Position numbers and translations under genes: made by a program
Shown here: positions 1 through 8,904 of the stretch, in pieces
How the letters are laid out: every line of letters begins with the position of its first letter
How positions within the stretch are numbered: the stretch's first letter is position 1
Origin: an uncultured Subdoligranulum sp.
GTDB lineage: Bacteria > Bacillota > Clostridia > Oscillospirales > Ruminococcaceae
Direction: 5' to 3'
DNA: 29,061 bases
Assembly: GCA_904374465.1 (NCBI GenBank)
Contig: CAJFFY010000033.1
Coordinates: 1-29,061, forward strand
The notes under the pieces: generated by a model
The model's database searches: none
What the model was told of the DNA's origin: nothing
Seen by the model: only the letters and a program-made list of their open reading frames with translations

Positions 1-225
1 CGTTACGGTTCGCAGGTATTCTTCCGGATCGCCATTCAAAATCAATTCTGCATAGGACAGCGGATCGTTGTAGATGAGCCAGTCCAGTTCAGACCGCTGG
101 AAACGATTATTCGCCACCTCATCCTCAACAGCGGTGCAGTTAATGGAAATTATGCTTCCGTTAGAATAGTTCAGTTCCACACAGGCGGTGTCGATATTAA
201 ACTCACAGGAAAGTAATGTTTTCAT
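1..225 (-). CDS. Small conserved hypothetical protein (DUF6061-like), cut by window edge
   Basis: The ORF starts at ATG 225 with a strong GGAGGA site seven bases upstream (233-238). It stays open for 75 codons to the window edge, so the C-terminus is missing. The visible product is acidic, begins MKTLLSCEFNIDTACVEL and contains SELDWLIYNDPLSYAEL. From memory this resembles the short DUF6061 family that is common in conjugative and integrative elements of Firmicutes. No function is known to me and the match was not searched. Its sequence is clearly more AT-rich than the purine genes beside it, which fits acquired DNA. The gene is real with good confidence; the family name is tentative. Confidence 0.7.
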   Translation of the reverse strand, partial: MKTLLSCEFNIDTACVELNYSNGSIISINCTAVEDEVANNRFQRSELDWLIYNDPLSYAELILNGDPEEYLRTVT

Positions 226-253
226 AATGCTATCCTCCAATATAGGCTCTGTT

Positions 254-302
254 AACAAGAAAAACTCCCGCCTAATTCCTGTTAGGAATCAGACGGGAGT
301 TT
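254..302 (-). terminator. Intrinsic terminator downstream of the purine operon
   Basis: A perfect 9-bp outer stem pairs 262-270 with 294-302. An inner ATTCC/GGAAT stem (275-279 with 285-289) closes a TGTTA loop. On the minus strand the hairpin is followed by TTTTTCTTGT. It lies about 180 bases beyond the purB stop and would end purine operon transcription before the small gene at the window edge. Confidence 0.75.
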
Positions 303-412
303 CGTATGCACCCGAAAACCGTCAGCTAACAGTTGATAAGTGATTTGTTAGGAATCAGACGGGAGTTTCGTATGCACCCGAAAACCGTCAGCTAACAGTT
401 GATAAGTGATTT
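281..412. repeat. Exact 66-bp tandem duplication
   Basis: Bases 281-346 and 347-412 are identical over 66 bp and directly abutting. The unit holds the 3' arm of the terminator hairpin but not its 5' arm, so only the copy next to 262-270 can form the full stem. No ORF crosses the unit convincingly. Perfect identity suggests a recent duplication or slippage product, or a misassembly. Confidence 0.9.
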
Positions 413-429
413 ACTTCCTTATCACTGTT
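394..429. other. Imperfect inverted repeat at the end of the tandem duplication
   Basis: AACAGTTGATAAG at 394-406 is complementary to CTTATCACTGTT at 418-429 except for one bulged T, leaving an 11-base loop. There is no T-run on either side, so it is a weak terminator candidate. It could be a recombination or protein-binding site. Bases 430-482, up to the purB stop, hold nothing else I can name. Confidence 0.5.
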
Positions 430-482
430 AAGCCAAAGTTCCACGGGATTTTTCTCTATCACTCTATCAGGTGATCAGGCGA

Positions 483-1919
483 TCAGACGTTCAGCTCTAC
501 CTTCTGACCGATGTCCTCCACATTGGCGGCGAGGACCGGCGCAATAACCTCTTTCAGGTATTCGGCGACCTGTTCGGGGGCGCGGCCGGTGAAGGCTTCG
601 GGGCTCAGCTCGGCTTCAATCTCCTCACGGCTCAAGCCGAAGGCCGGATCCGCTTCCACTCGGGCAATCATATCGTTGGGCTTGCCCTCCTGCTTGACCA
701 CGGCAGCCGCTGCCACCGCATGCTCACGCAGACGCTCATGCAGCTCCTGACGATCGCCGCCCTTCTTGACGGCTTTCATCATGATGTTTTCGCTGGCCAT
801 GAAGGGCAGCTCCGCCATTACACGGGCGCGGATAACCTTCGGGTAGACCACCAGGCCGTCCGAAACATTCAGCAGGATGTTCAGGATGGCATCGGCAGCC
901 AGGAAGCCTTCCGCCATGGCGATGCGCTTGTTGGCAGAATCGTCCAGCGTGCGCTCAAACCACTGGGTGCCGGCGGTCATGGCGGGATTCAGCACATCCA
1001 CCATCAGGTAGCGGCTCAGGGCGCAGATGCGCTCGCAGCGCATGGGGTTGCGCTTGTAGGGCATGGCGGAAGAACCGATCTGGTTCTTTTCAAAGGGTTC
1101 TTCCATCTCTTTGAAGTTGGCCAGCAGACGGATATCGGTGGCCATCTTCATGGCACTCTGGCCCAGGCCTGCCACGGCGGACAGCACATTGTAATCCACC
1201 TTGCGGCTGTAGGTCTGGCCGCAGACAGGCACCACCTTGGTGAAGCCCATCTGAGCACACACATCGGCTTCCACGGCCTTGACCTTGGCGGAATCGCCGT
1301 TGAACAGCTCCATGAAGCTGGCCTGGGTGCCGGTGGTGCCCTTGACGCCGCGCAGCGCCAGCTGGCTGATCTGATGATCAATCTCCTCCAGATCCATGTA
1401 CAGCTCGTTCATCCACAGGGTGGCGCGCTTGCCCACGGTGGTCAGCTGGGCCGGCTGGCAGTGGGTGTAGGCCAGGCAGGGCATGTCCTTGTATTCATCG
1501 GCAAACTTGGCCAGATTGGCCAGCACACCGATGATCTTTTTGCGGACCAGCTGCAGGGCCTCCCGCATGATGATCACATCGGTGTTATCGCCCACATAGC
1601 AGCTGGTGGCACCCAGATGAATGATGCCCTTTGCCTTGGGGCACTGCAGGCCGTAGGCATAGACGTGGCTCATCACGTCATGGCGTACCAGCTTTTCCCG
1701 GGCGATGGCGTCCTCGTAATTGATGTCATCCTTGTGGGCTTCCAGCTCGGCAATCTGTTCGTCGGTGATGGCCAGGCCCTGCTTCTGCTCGGCCTTGGCC
1801 AGGGCAATCCACAGCTTGCGCCAGGTGCGGAACTTGTTGTCGTCAGAGAAGATATACTGCATCTCGTCCGAAGCATAGCGGGTGCTGAACGGCGAGATAT
1901 AGCGGTCATGTTGTGCCAT
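483..1919 (-). CDS. purB: Adenylosuccinate lyase
   Basis: This cytosolic fumarase/aspartase-superfamily enzyme of 478 residues cleaves SAICAR to AICAR plus fumarate, and adenylosuccinate to AMP plus fumarate. The superfamily signature is visible as SSAMPYKRNPM in the middle of the protein, with the TTGTQASF region before it. The start at ATG 1919 (MAQHDRYISPF) is set by an AGAAAGGA ribosome site and lies 14 bases after the purL stop. It is the last gene of the ten-gene minus-strand purine operon. The fumarate it releases could feed the fumarase encoded further along the window. The length is normal for the Firmicutes form. Confidence 0.96.
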   Translation of the reverse strand: MAQHDRYISPFSTRYASDEMQYIFSDDNKFRTWRKLWIALAKAEQKQGLAITDEQIAELEAHKDDINYEDAIAREKLVRHDVMSHVYAYGLQCPKAKGIIHLGATSCYVGDNTDVIIMREALQLVRKKIIGVLANLAKFADEYKDMPCLAYTHCQPAQLTTVGKRATLWMNELYMDLEEIDHQISQLALRGVKGTTGTQASFMELFNGDSAKVKAVEADVCAQMGFTKVVPVCGQTYSRKVDYNVLSAVAGLGQSAMKMATDIRLLANFKEMEEPFEKNQIGSSAMPYKRNPMRCERICALSRYLMVDVLNPAMTAGTQWFERTLDDSANKRIAMAEGFLAADAILNILLNVSDGLVVYPKVIRARVMAELPFMASENIMMKAVKKGGDRQELHERLREHAVAAAAVVKQEGKPNDMIARVEADPAFGLSREEIEAELSPEAFTGRAPEQVAEYLKEVIAPVLAANVEDIGQKVELNV

Positions 1920-1933
1920 TGCGTGATCCTTTC

Positions 1934-4900
1934 TTACAGCTTGAAGTAGTTGACGCCACCCTCGAAGAGCGGTTGATACTTGTCGCCGGTAACGTTCTTG
2001 TACAGCTGGTTGCCACTGCGCTCGCTGTGGCCCATCTTGCCCAGCACACGGCCGTCGGGACTGGTGATGCCCTCAATGGCCAGCACCGAACCGTTGGGGT
2101 TGTAGCGCAGGTCCATGGTGGGCTGGCAGCTCAGATCCACATACTGGGTGGCGACCTGGCCGTTGGCGATGAGCTTCTGCAGCAGATCGTTGTTGCAGAC
2201 AAAACGGCCTTCGCCGTGGCTGATGGCGATCAGGTGCTCATCGTTCACATCGCACTCGCTGAGCCAGGGGCTCTTGTTGCTGGCGATGCGGGTGCGGACC
2301 AGCATGCTCTGATGGCGATGAATGGTGTTGAAGGTCAGCGTCGGATCATTCTCCGTGATGGGGCGGATCTCGCCGTAGGGAACCAGGCCCAGCTTGATCA
2401 GTGCCTGGAAACCGTTGCAGATACCCAGGGCCAGGCCATCCCGCTGGTTCAGCAGGCGGTTGACGGCATCGGCCACAGCGGGAGCCCGGAAGAAGGCCGC
2501 GATAAACTTGGCGGAGCCGTCCGGCTCATCGCCGCCGGAGAAGCCGCCCGGCAGCATCAGGATCTGGGCTTCGTCCAGTTCCTTGACCAGGGCTTCGCAG
2601 CTTTCGGCCACATCGCCGGGGGTCAGGTTCTTCAGGACCAGCACGTGCGGGTCACCGCCGGCACGGCGGAAGGCACGGGCGGTATCGTACTCACAGTTGG
2701 TGCCGGGGAAGACGGGGATGACAACCCGCGGGGTGGCCAGCCGCACGGCAGGCGCCACGCGCTCGTTGGCCGGGCATTCATAGTTCAGTGCCTGCACGGC
2801 ATCGCCCTTCTTGCGGTAGGGGAAGACAGGCTCCAGCTTGGCTTCCCACAGTTCCTGCAGGTGGGCCAGGTCGATCTTGTTGCCCTCCGCTTCCAGGGCG
2901 TAATCCACGGTGGTAAAGCCCAGGAACTCACCGGCAGAGGGATCCATCAATTCCAGAATGACCGCGCCGTAGGCAGGCTGGAACAGATCTTCCAGATTGA
3001 GGTGGTTGCTCAGCTGCAGGCCCACATGGTTGCCCACACACATTTTGAAGAGGGCTTCGGCCACACCGCCATAACCGGGCGTGGCAGCCGCCAGAACCTT
3101 ACCCTCGTCAATCATCTGCTCCACGATCTTGTAGATGGCAAGCAGGCTGCCGATCTCAGGCAGGCCGTCCTTGTACTGGGGACGCAGCATGACCACCGAG
3201 CTGTTGGCTTTCTTGAACTCGGCACTCTGCACGTTCTGGACATTGCCCACCGCGGTGGCAAAGCTGACCAGCGTGGGCGGCACATCCAGCCCCTCGAAGC
3301 TGCCGGACATGGAGTCCTTGCCGCCGATGGAAGCGATCCCCAGACCCATCTGGGCATCCAGGGCACCCAGCAGGGCGGCCATCGGCTTGCCCCAACGGGT
3401 GGGGTCATCGTTCATATGCTCGAAGTATTCCTGGAAGGTCAGGTACATATCTTCGTGGCGGAAACCGGCGCAGACCAGTTTGGTAACGCTTTCCACCACA
3501 GCCAGATAGGCGCCGCGGTAGGGGTCCGCCTCGCTCAGGTAGGGATTGAAGCCCCAGGCCATGCCGGAGCAGGTGGTGGTTTCGCCGTCCACCGGCAGCT
3601 TGGCCGCCATCGCCATGGTGGGGGTCAGCTGGTATTTGCCGCCGTAGGGCATCAGCACGGTGGCGGCACCGATGGTGGAGTCAAACCGTTCGCCCAGGCC
3701 TTTCTGGCTGCAGACGTTCAGGTCGGAAACCAGATTCTCCATCTTCTCCTTGAAGTTGGCGCCGGACCACTGGGGCTGCCAGACATGGCTGGGCAGGATA
3801 TGCACATCGGCATGCCGCTCGGCACCGTTGGAGTTCAGGAACTCACGGGACAGGTCCACAATGGCCTTGCCGTTCCAGATTTCCCGCATCCGCTTCTCTT
3901 CGGTGACGGTAGCCACAATGGTGGCCTCCAGGTTTTCCTCATGGGCATAGCCGATGAAGGTTTCGGCATCCTCGGCAGCCACGGCCACCGCCATGCGCTC
4001 CTGGCTCTCGCTGATGGCCAGCTCGGTGCCGTCCAGGCCCTCGTACTTCTTGGTGACTTTGTTCAGGTCGATGCGCAGGCCGTCGGCCAGCTCACCGATG
4101 GCGACGGAAACACCGCCGGCACCGAAGTCGTTGCAGCGCTTGATCAGGCGGCAGGCATCCTCGCGGCGGAACAGGCGCTGGAGTTTGCGCTCGATGGGGG
4201 CGTTGCCCTTCTGCACCTCGGCACCGCAGGTCTCCAGGCTGGTCAGTTTGTGGGCCTTGGAGGAACCGGTGGCACCGCCGATGCCGTCACGGCCGGTGCG
4301 GCCGCCCAGCAGGATGACCACGTCTCCGGGGGCGGGTTCTTCGCGGCGCACATGGCTGGCCGGGGTGGCACCCACCACGGCGCCGATCTCCATCCGCTTG
4401 GCCACATAGCCGGGGTGATAGAGCTCGGACACCTGGCCGGTGGCCAGACCGATCTGGTTGCCGTAGCTGGAGTAGCCGGCGGCGGCGGTGGTCACCAGCT
4501 TGCGCTGGGGCAGTTTGCCGGGCATGGTTTCGGAGACGGGCTTCAGCGGATCGCCGGCACCGGTCACACGCATGGCCTGGTAGACGTAGCTGCGGCCGGA
4601 GAGGGGATCGCGGATGGCGCCGCCGATGCAGGTGGCAGCACCGCCGAAGGGCTCAATCTCGGTGGGATGGTTGTGGGTTTCGTTCTTGAAGAGGAACAGC
4701 CAGTCCTGCTGTTCGCCGTCCACATCGCACTTGATTTTGACGGTGCAGGCGTTGATCTCCTCACTCTCGTCCAGGTTCTTCAGGATGCCGCGCTGCTTCA
4801 GGGCCTTGGCGCCGATGGTGGCGCAGTCCATCAGAGTGCGGTTCTTCTTGTCGCGGCCGGTTTCTTCCCGCAGAGCCATGTAGCGGTCAAAGGCGGCCTG

Positions 4901-5620
4901 CACCAGCTCGTCGTCAATCTGCACATTGTCCAGAATGGTGCCGAAGGTGGTGTGGCGGCAGTGGTCGGACCAGTAGGTGTCGATCAGCCGGATCTCGGTG
5001 ATGGTGGGGTCCCGGTGCTCGCTCTTGAAGTAATCCTGGCAGAAGACGATGTCCGCATGGTCCATGGCTAGGCCCTTCTCATTGCGGAAGGCTTCCAGGG
5101 CTTCGTCATCCAGGGCGGTGAAGCCGGTCAGCGTTTCCACCTCGGTGGGGATGGCAAATTCCATCTTGAGGGTTTCGCGCGGTTCCAGGCTGGCCTCGCG
5201 GGCCTCCACCGGGTTGATGACGTACTTTTTGATGGCGGCCAGGTCCTCCTCGGTCAGGTCACCGTCCAGCAGATAGACGCGGGCGCTGCGCACGTCGGGG
5301 CGCTCGCCCTGGCTCAGCAGCTGGATGCACTGGCTGGCAGAGTCGGCGCGCTGGTCAAACTGACCGGGCAGGTACTCCACGGCAAAAACGGTGGCAGCTT
5401 CCGGCAACTGGGTGTAAGTCACATCCACGGGCGGCTCGCTGAAAACCGTGGGAATGGCCTTCTGGAAGAGGGCCTCGTCGATGCCCTCCACGTCATAACG
5501 GTTGATCAGCCGCAGACCTTTCAGACGGGTGATGCCCAGCAGATCCACCAGTTCGTGGAACAGGCCCTGGGCCTCACCGTCAAAACCGGGCTTTTTCTCA
5601 ACATAAATGCGATATACCAT
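1934..5620 (-). CDS. purL: Phosphoribosylformylglycinamidine synthase, single-chain form
   Basis: This 1228-residue enzyme converts FGAR, glutamine and ATP to FGAM. It is one fused chain, so no separate purS or purQ is needed. In order it has a PurS-like N-terminus, two PurM-like halves with the catalytic-His segment TYWSDHCRHTTF and the metal/ATP segment NETHNHPTEIEPFGGA, then a C-terminal class I glutaminase from about residue 985. The glutaminase shows the GTNCEYD entry, the nucleophile Cys in LGICNGFQAL and the His-Glu pair in SHGEGRF. The start at ATG 5620 has an AGGAGGAA site. The purD stop is 15 bases upstream and purB starts 14 bases downstream. Length and architecture fit the Clostridia/Bacteroides long-PurL clade rather than the 740-residue Bacillus form. 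Confidence 0.96.
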   Translation of the reverse strand: MVYRIYVEKKPGFDGEAQGLFHELVDLLGITRLKGLRLINRYDVEGIDEALFQKAIPTVFSEPPVDVTYTQLPEAATVFAVEYLPGQFDQRADSASQCIQLLSQGERPDVRSARVYLLDGDLTEEDLAAIKKYVINPVEAREASLEPRETLKMEFAIPTEVETLTGFTALDDEALEAFRNEKGLAMDHADIVFCQDYFKSEHRDPTITEIRLIDTYWSDHCRHTTFGTILDNVQIDDELVQAAFDRYMALREETGRDKKNRTLMDCATIGAKALKQRGILKNLDESEEINACTVKIKCDVDGEQQDWLFLFKNETHNHPTEIEPFGGAATCIGGAIRDPLSGRSYVYQAMRVTGAGDPLKPVSETMPGKLPQRKLVTTAAAGYSSYGNQIGLATGQVSELYHPGYVAKRMEIGAVVGATPASHVRREEPAPGDVVILLGGRTGRDGIGGATGSSKAHKLTSLETCGAEVQKGNAPIERKLQRLFRREDACRLIKRCNDFGAGGVSVAIGELADGLRIDLNKVTKKYEGLDGTELAISESQERMAVAVAAEDAETFIGYAHEENLEATIVATVTEEKRMREIWNGKAIVDLSREFLNSNGAERHADVHILPSHVWQPQWSGANFKEKMENLVSDLNVCSQKGLGERFDSTIGAATVLMPYGGKYQLTPTMAMAAKLPVDGETTTCSGMAWGFNPYLSEADPYRGAYLAVVESVTKLVCAGFRHEDMYLTFQEYFEHMNDDPTRWGKPMAALLGALDAQMGLGIASIGGKDSMSGSFEGLDVPPTLVSFATAVGNVQNVQSAEFKKANSSVVMLRPQYKDGLPEIGSLLAIYKIVEQMIDEGKVLAAATPGYGGVAEALFKMCVGNHVGLQLSNHLNLEDLFQPAYGAVILELMDPSAGEFLGFTTVDYALEAEGNKIDLAHLQELWEAKLEPVFPYRKKGDAVQALNYECPANERVAPAVRLATPRVVIPVFPGTNCEYDTARAFRRAGGDPHVLVLKNLTPGDVAESCEALVKELDEAQILMLPGGFSGGDEPDGSAKFIAAFFRAPAVADAVNRLLNQRDGLALGICNGFQALIKLGLVPYGEIRPITENDPTLTFNTIHRHQSMLVRTRIASNKSPWLSECDVNDEHLIAISHGEGRFVCNNDLLQKLIANGQVATQYVDLSCQPTMDLRYNPNGSVLAIEGITSPDGRVLGKMGHSERSGNQLYKNVTGDKYQPLFEGGVNYFKL

Positions 5621-5635
5621 TGTAATTCCTCCTGC

Positions 5636-6922
5636 TTACTGCATGGCGGCCAGTGCGCGGGCACCGATGTCGCTGCGCTTGTGCAGTTTCTCAAAATGGA
5701 TGTTTTCGCTGGCGGCATAGGCCTTGTCCAGGGCCTGGGGCAGGGTGTCGGCGGTGGCCGTCACACCCAGCACCCGGCCGCCGTTGGTGACCAGTTTACC
5801 GTCCTTCAGGGCGGTGCCGGCATGATAGACCGTCACGTCGGCGCAATCGGGCAGTTGCCCCTCGGTCAGGCCGGAAATCTCCTTGCCCTTCTCGTAGGCG
5901 AGGGGATAGCCGCCGCTGGCCAGAATCACGCAGGCAGCGGCGCCGTCCCGGAACTTGACCTCGGTTTCGGCCAGGGTACCGTGGGTGGTGGCTTCCATCA
6001 CGGTCAGCAGGTCGCTTTCCAGCAGGGGCAGCACCACCTGGGTTTCGGGGTCGCCGAAACGGCAGTTGTACTCAATGACCTTGGGGCCGTCGGGCGTCAG
6101 CATCAGGCCAAAGTAGAGGCAACCCTTGAAGGGGCAGCCTTCCTTTTCCATGGCCGCCACGGTAGGCAGGAAAATCTCCTGCATGCAGCGGTCGGCCACT
6201 TCCTTGGTATAGTAGGGATTGGGGGCCACGGTGCCCATGCCGCCGGTATTCAGACCCTGGTCGCCGTCCAGCGCGCGCTTGTGGTCCATGCTGGACACCA
6301 TCGGTTTGACGGTCTTGCCGTCGCAGAAAGAGAGCACGCTCACTTCGGGGCCGGTGAGGAATTCTTCCACCACCACGTGGTTGCCCGAAGCGCCGAACTT
6401 TTTGTCCAGCATGATCTCCTTGACGGCTTCCACCACATCGTCGTGATTCTGGCAGATCAGCACACCCTTGCCGAGGGCCAGACCGTCGGCCTTGATGACC
6501 ACGGGGTACTTGTTTTTCTCTTCCACATAGGCGATGACCTTGGCGGGATCATCGAACACCGCGTAATCGGCGGTGGGAATGTCGTATTTCTGCATCAGGT
6601 TTTTGCTGAACACCTTGCTGGCCTCAATGCGGGCCGCAGCCTTGTCGGGGCCAAAGGCGGGAATTCCCACCGCGGCCAGGGCATCCACCATGCCCAGCGC
6701 CAGGGGGTCATCCTGAGCCACGACCACATAGTCGAAGGCTTCCTCCTTGGCGAAGGCAACCATGGCGTCCACATCGGTGGCAGCAATGGCTTTGCAATGG
6801 GCATCGTAGCTGATGCCGCCGTTGCCGGGGGCACACCAGATCTCGGTGCACCGGGGGCTCTTTTTCAGGGCGCGGATGATGGCGTGTTCACGTCCGCCGC
6901 CGCCTACCACAAGAATTTTCAT
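5636..6922 (-). CDS. purD: Phosphoribosylamine-glycine ligase (GAR synthetase)
   Basis: This 428-residue ATP-grasp ligase joins glycine to phosphoribosylamine, giving GAR. The N-terminal GGGGREHAI motif, the central PVVIKADGLALGKGV ATP-grasp segment and EEFLTGPEVSV are all present. ATG 6922 (MKILVVGGGG) is chosen over the upstream in-frame ATG 6943 because AAAGGAG stands at the right distance and the family begins exactly there. A 62-base gap containing an imperfect hairpin separates it from the transformylase gene upstream, which is the loosest junction in this half of the operon. Confidence 0.96.
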   Translation of the reverse strand: MKILVVGGGGREHAIIRALKKSPRCTEIWCAPGNGGISYDAHCKAIAATDVDAMVAFAKEEAFDYVVVAQDDPLALGMVDALAAVGIPAFGPDKAAARIEASKVFSKNLMQKYDIPTADYAVFDDPAKVIAYVEEKNKYPVVIKADGLALGKGVLICQNHDDVVEAVKEIMLDKKFGASGNHVVVEEFLTGPEVSVLSFCDGKTVKPMVSSMDHKRALDGDQGLNTGGMGTVAPNPYYTKEVADRCMQEIFLPTVAAMEKEGCPFKGCLYFGLMLTPDGPKVIEYNCRFGDPETQVVLPLLESDLLTVMEATTHGTLAETEVKFRDGAAACVILASGGYPLAYEKGKEISGLTEGQLPDCADVTVYHAGTALKDGKLVTNGGRVLGVTATADTLPQALDKAYAASENIHFEKLHKRSDIGARALAAMQ

Positions 6923-6939
6923 AGGAAACTCCTTTGACA

Positions 6940-6979
6940 GCACAACTGCCCGCGACGAAAAAACGCCGCAGGCAAGTGC
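6940..6979 (-). other. Imperfect intercistronic hairpin before purD
   Basis: On the minus strand GCAC, GCC, GCG and CG segments pair with matching CG, CGC, GGC and GTGC segments across a T6 loop, with small internal loops. No T-run follows, so it is not a typical terminator. It may act as an mRNA processing or stability element between the transformylase and purD cistrons. Confidence 0.4.
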
Positions 6980-6984
6980 AATTT

Positions 6985-8166
6985 TTAGTGATGGAACAAC
7001 CGGATTCCGCAGAACGCCATGGCAATGCCAAAGCGGTTGCAGGTATCGATGACCTGCTGGTCACGGATGGAGCCACCCGGTTGTACAATGGCGGTCACGC
7101 CGCTGCGGCGGGCGCGCTCGATGTTGTCCCCGAAGGGGAAGAAGGCATCGCTGCCCAGGGAAACGCCGGTCACCTTGTCCAGCCAGGCGCGCTTTTCCTC
7201 GGCGGTCAGCGGGGCGGGCTGTTCGGTGAAGGTCTCGGCCCAGACGTCGTCGCCGATCACGTCCTCCGGCGTGTCGCCGATGTAGACGTCGATGGCATTG
7301 TCACGGTTGGGCTTGGAAATGTCCTCACGGAAGGGCAGGTTCAGCACCTTGGGCATATGGCGCAGCTGCCAGTTGTCTGCCTTCTGGCCCGCCAGGCGGG
7401 TGCAGTGGATGCGGCTCTGCTGGCCGGCACCCACACCGATGGTCTGGCCGTCCTGCACATAGCAGACGCTGTTGGACTGGGTGTACTTCAGCACGATCAG
7501 GCTGATGATCAGATCCCGGCGCTGTTCGGCGCTGATCTCTTTGTTCTCGGTGACGATGTTCTGCAGCATGGTGGCGTCGGAGATGTCCAGATCCTGCCGG
7601 CCCTGCTCAAAGGTCACACCAAAGACGGTGCGGGTCTCCAGCTTGGCGGGCTCGTAGTCGGGATCAATGGCCACAATGTTGTAGTTGCCCTTCTTCTTGG
7701 ACTTCAGCACTTCCAGGGCGTCGGCGTCGTAACCGGGGGCGATGATGCCGTCGCTGACCTCATGCTGGATGAGCTTGGCCGTGGCCAGATCACAGACATC
7801 AGACAGGGCAATCCAGTCGCCGAAGCTGGACATACGGTCAGCGCCGCGGGCCCGGGCGTAAGCGCAGGCCAGGGGGCTCAGCTGGGCATCGGGTGCCACA
7901 TGGTACATGGCGCGCAGCGTGTCATCCAGCGGCAGGCCGATGGCCGCACCGGCAGGGGAAACGTGTTTGAAGCTGGCGGCCGCAGGCATGCCCAGGGCCT
8001 TTTTCAGGTCGCGCACCAGCTGCCAGGAGTTGAAGGCATCCAGGAAGTTGATGTAGCCGGGACGACCGTTGAGGATCTCCACCGGCAGCTCGGCGCCGTC
8101 TGCCATATAGATGCGTGCGGGCTTCTGGTTGGGGTTGGTGCCGTATTTCAATTGAAATTCTTTCAT
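6985..8166 (-). CDS. Stand-alone AICAR transformylase (ATIC C-terminal-like)
   Basis: This 393-residue enzyme transfers the formyl group of 10-formyl-THF to AICAR, giving FAICAR. It corresponds only to the transformylase half of PurH and lacks the MGS-like cyclohydrolase domain. The catalytic Lys-His pair is K67-H68 in SFKHVSPAGAA. Segments YARARGADRMSSFGD, EVSDGIIAPGY, KYTQSNSVCY, GAGQQSRIHCTRLAG and the C-terminal LFHH are, as I recall them, very close to animal ATIC rather than to ordinary bacterial PurH. The product begins MKEFQLKYGTNPNQKPA. Its ATG directly abuts the stop of the cyclohydrolase gene, so the two are surely co-expressed and supply the two PurH activities as separate proteins. 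Confidence 0.93.
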   Translation of the reverse strand: MKEFQLKYGTNPNQKPARIYMADGAELPVEILNGRPGYINFLDAFNSWQLVRDLKKALGMPAAASFKHVSPAGAAIGLPLDDTLRAMYHVAPDAQLSPLACAYARARGADRMSSFGDWIALSDVCDLATAKLIQHEVSDGIIAPGYDADALEVLKSKKKGNYNIVAIDPDYEPAKLETRTVFGVTFEQGRQDLDISDATMLQNIVTENKEISAEQRRDLIISLIVLKYTQSNSVCYVQDGQTIGVGAGQQSRIHCTRLAGQKADNWQLRHMPKVLNLPFREDISKPNRDNAIDVYIGDTPEDVIGDDVWAETFTEQPAPLTAEEKRAWLDKVTGVSLGSDAFFPFGDNIERARRSGVTAIVQPGGSIRDQQVIDTCNRFGIAMAFCGIRLFHH

Positions 8167-8901
8167 TTATTCACCCTCCACCGCATTGTATTTGTTCAGG
8201 ATAATGTCTTCGTAATCGCCGGTCTCCAGTGTGATGGTGCGCACAAAGAGGCTGACTTTGTTGTCTTCGTTGAGGGACTCCCACAGCTTGCCGGCCAGTT
8301 CGGTGCCGTCGTTCTCATCGATGGCGATGCGCATGGGCTCACCCGCAAAGCTGGGAATGGGGGCACCGTTTTTCAGGTAGGTGCTGATGAAATGCCCCTC
8401 GCCGGCCACCGGCTGCGGATAGTCGAAGGTCTGGCGCTGGACGCTGGCGGCATTGCCGTCGCAGCTCTTGACGATGGACAGCTTGTAGGCGCCGCCACGC
8501 ATATCCACCACACCGGAGATGCGCGGCGTGAAGTTGGGCGCGTCATCCTCGTAGGTGCGGGTGGTCAGAGCCGCCTCAAAGCTGTAGCCGGGGAAGAGGT
8601 TCTCGTTCATGAAATGGACAATGGTATCGGTCTGGTCGCCGTTGGTGACCACCGTGGTCTCCCGCAGCGTCAGCACGGCGTTGTAGATGATCAGGTGCGG
8701 GTCCTCCAGCTTGGCCGGGTCGGCCGCCACCGTGCGGATACCACCGGGGATAGCCTCGAAAACGCGGTTGCGGCTGTTGGCGCTGCGGCCCATGATCCAG
8801 TAGGCGATGACCGCCTTCTGGCCGTCGGGGGTCAGGCCCAGCACGATGCCGCGGCCGGGGTACTCGTTGCCGGAAAGATATTTGTACAGATTCTTTTTCA
8901 T
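8167..8901 (-). CDS. purO: IMP cyclohydrolase, PurO-type
   Basis: This 244-residue protein is assigned to the IMP_cyclohyd (PurO) family first known from archaea, which closes FAICAR to IMP. Features that led to the call are the N-terminal GNEYPGRGIVLG, the GRSANSRNRVFE segment, and the C-terminal half with RISGVVDMRGG followed by KSCDGNAASVQRQTFDY. It sits three bases after the purN stop and directly abuts the transformylase gene, so context supports the missing half of PurH. The assignment rests on recalled family features plus operon logic. A related but uncharacterised NTN-hydrolase-fold activity is the main alternative. Confidence 0.88.
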   Translation of the reverse strand: MKKNLYKYLSGNEYPGRGIVLGLTPDGQKAVIAYWIMGRSANSRNRVFEAIPGGIRTVAADPAKLEDPHLIIYNAVLTLRETTVVTNGDQTDTIVHFMNENLFPGYSFEAALTTRTYEDDAPNFTPRISGVVDMRGGAYKLSIVKSCDGNAASVQRQTFDYPQPVAGEGHFISTYLKNGAPIPSFAGEPMRIAIDENDGTELAGKLWESLNEDNKVSLFVRTITLETGDYEDIILNKYNAVEGE

Positions 8902-8904
8902 TGC

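Noticed and set aside
1913..5071. Very long open frames opposite the purine genes (up to 1052 codons), and similar ones opposite purD-purN and fhs
   Set aside because: They are antisense to clear enzymes, are rich in Gly, His, Gln and Leu, lack ribosome sites and match no family. GC-rich codon use with few TTA, CTA and TCA codons keeps the opposite frame open.
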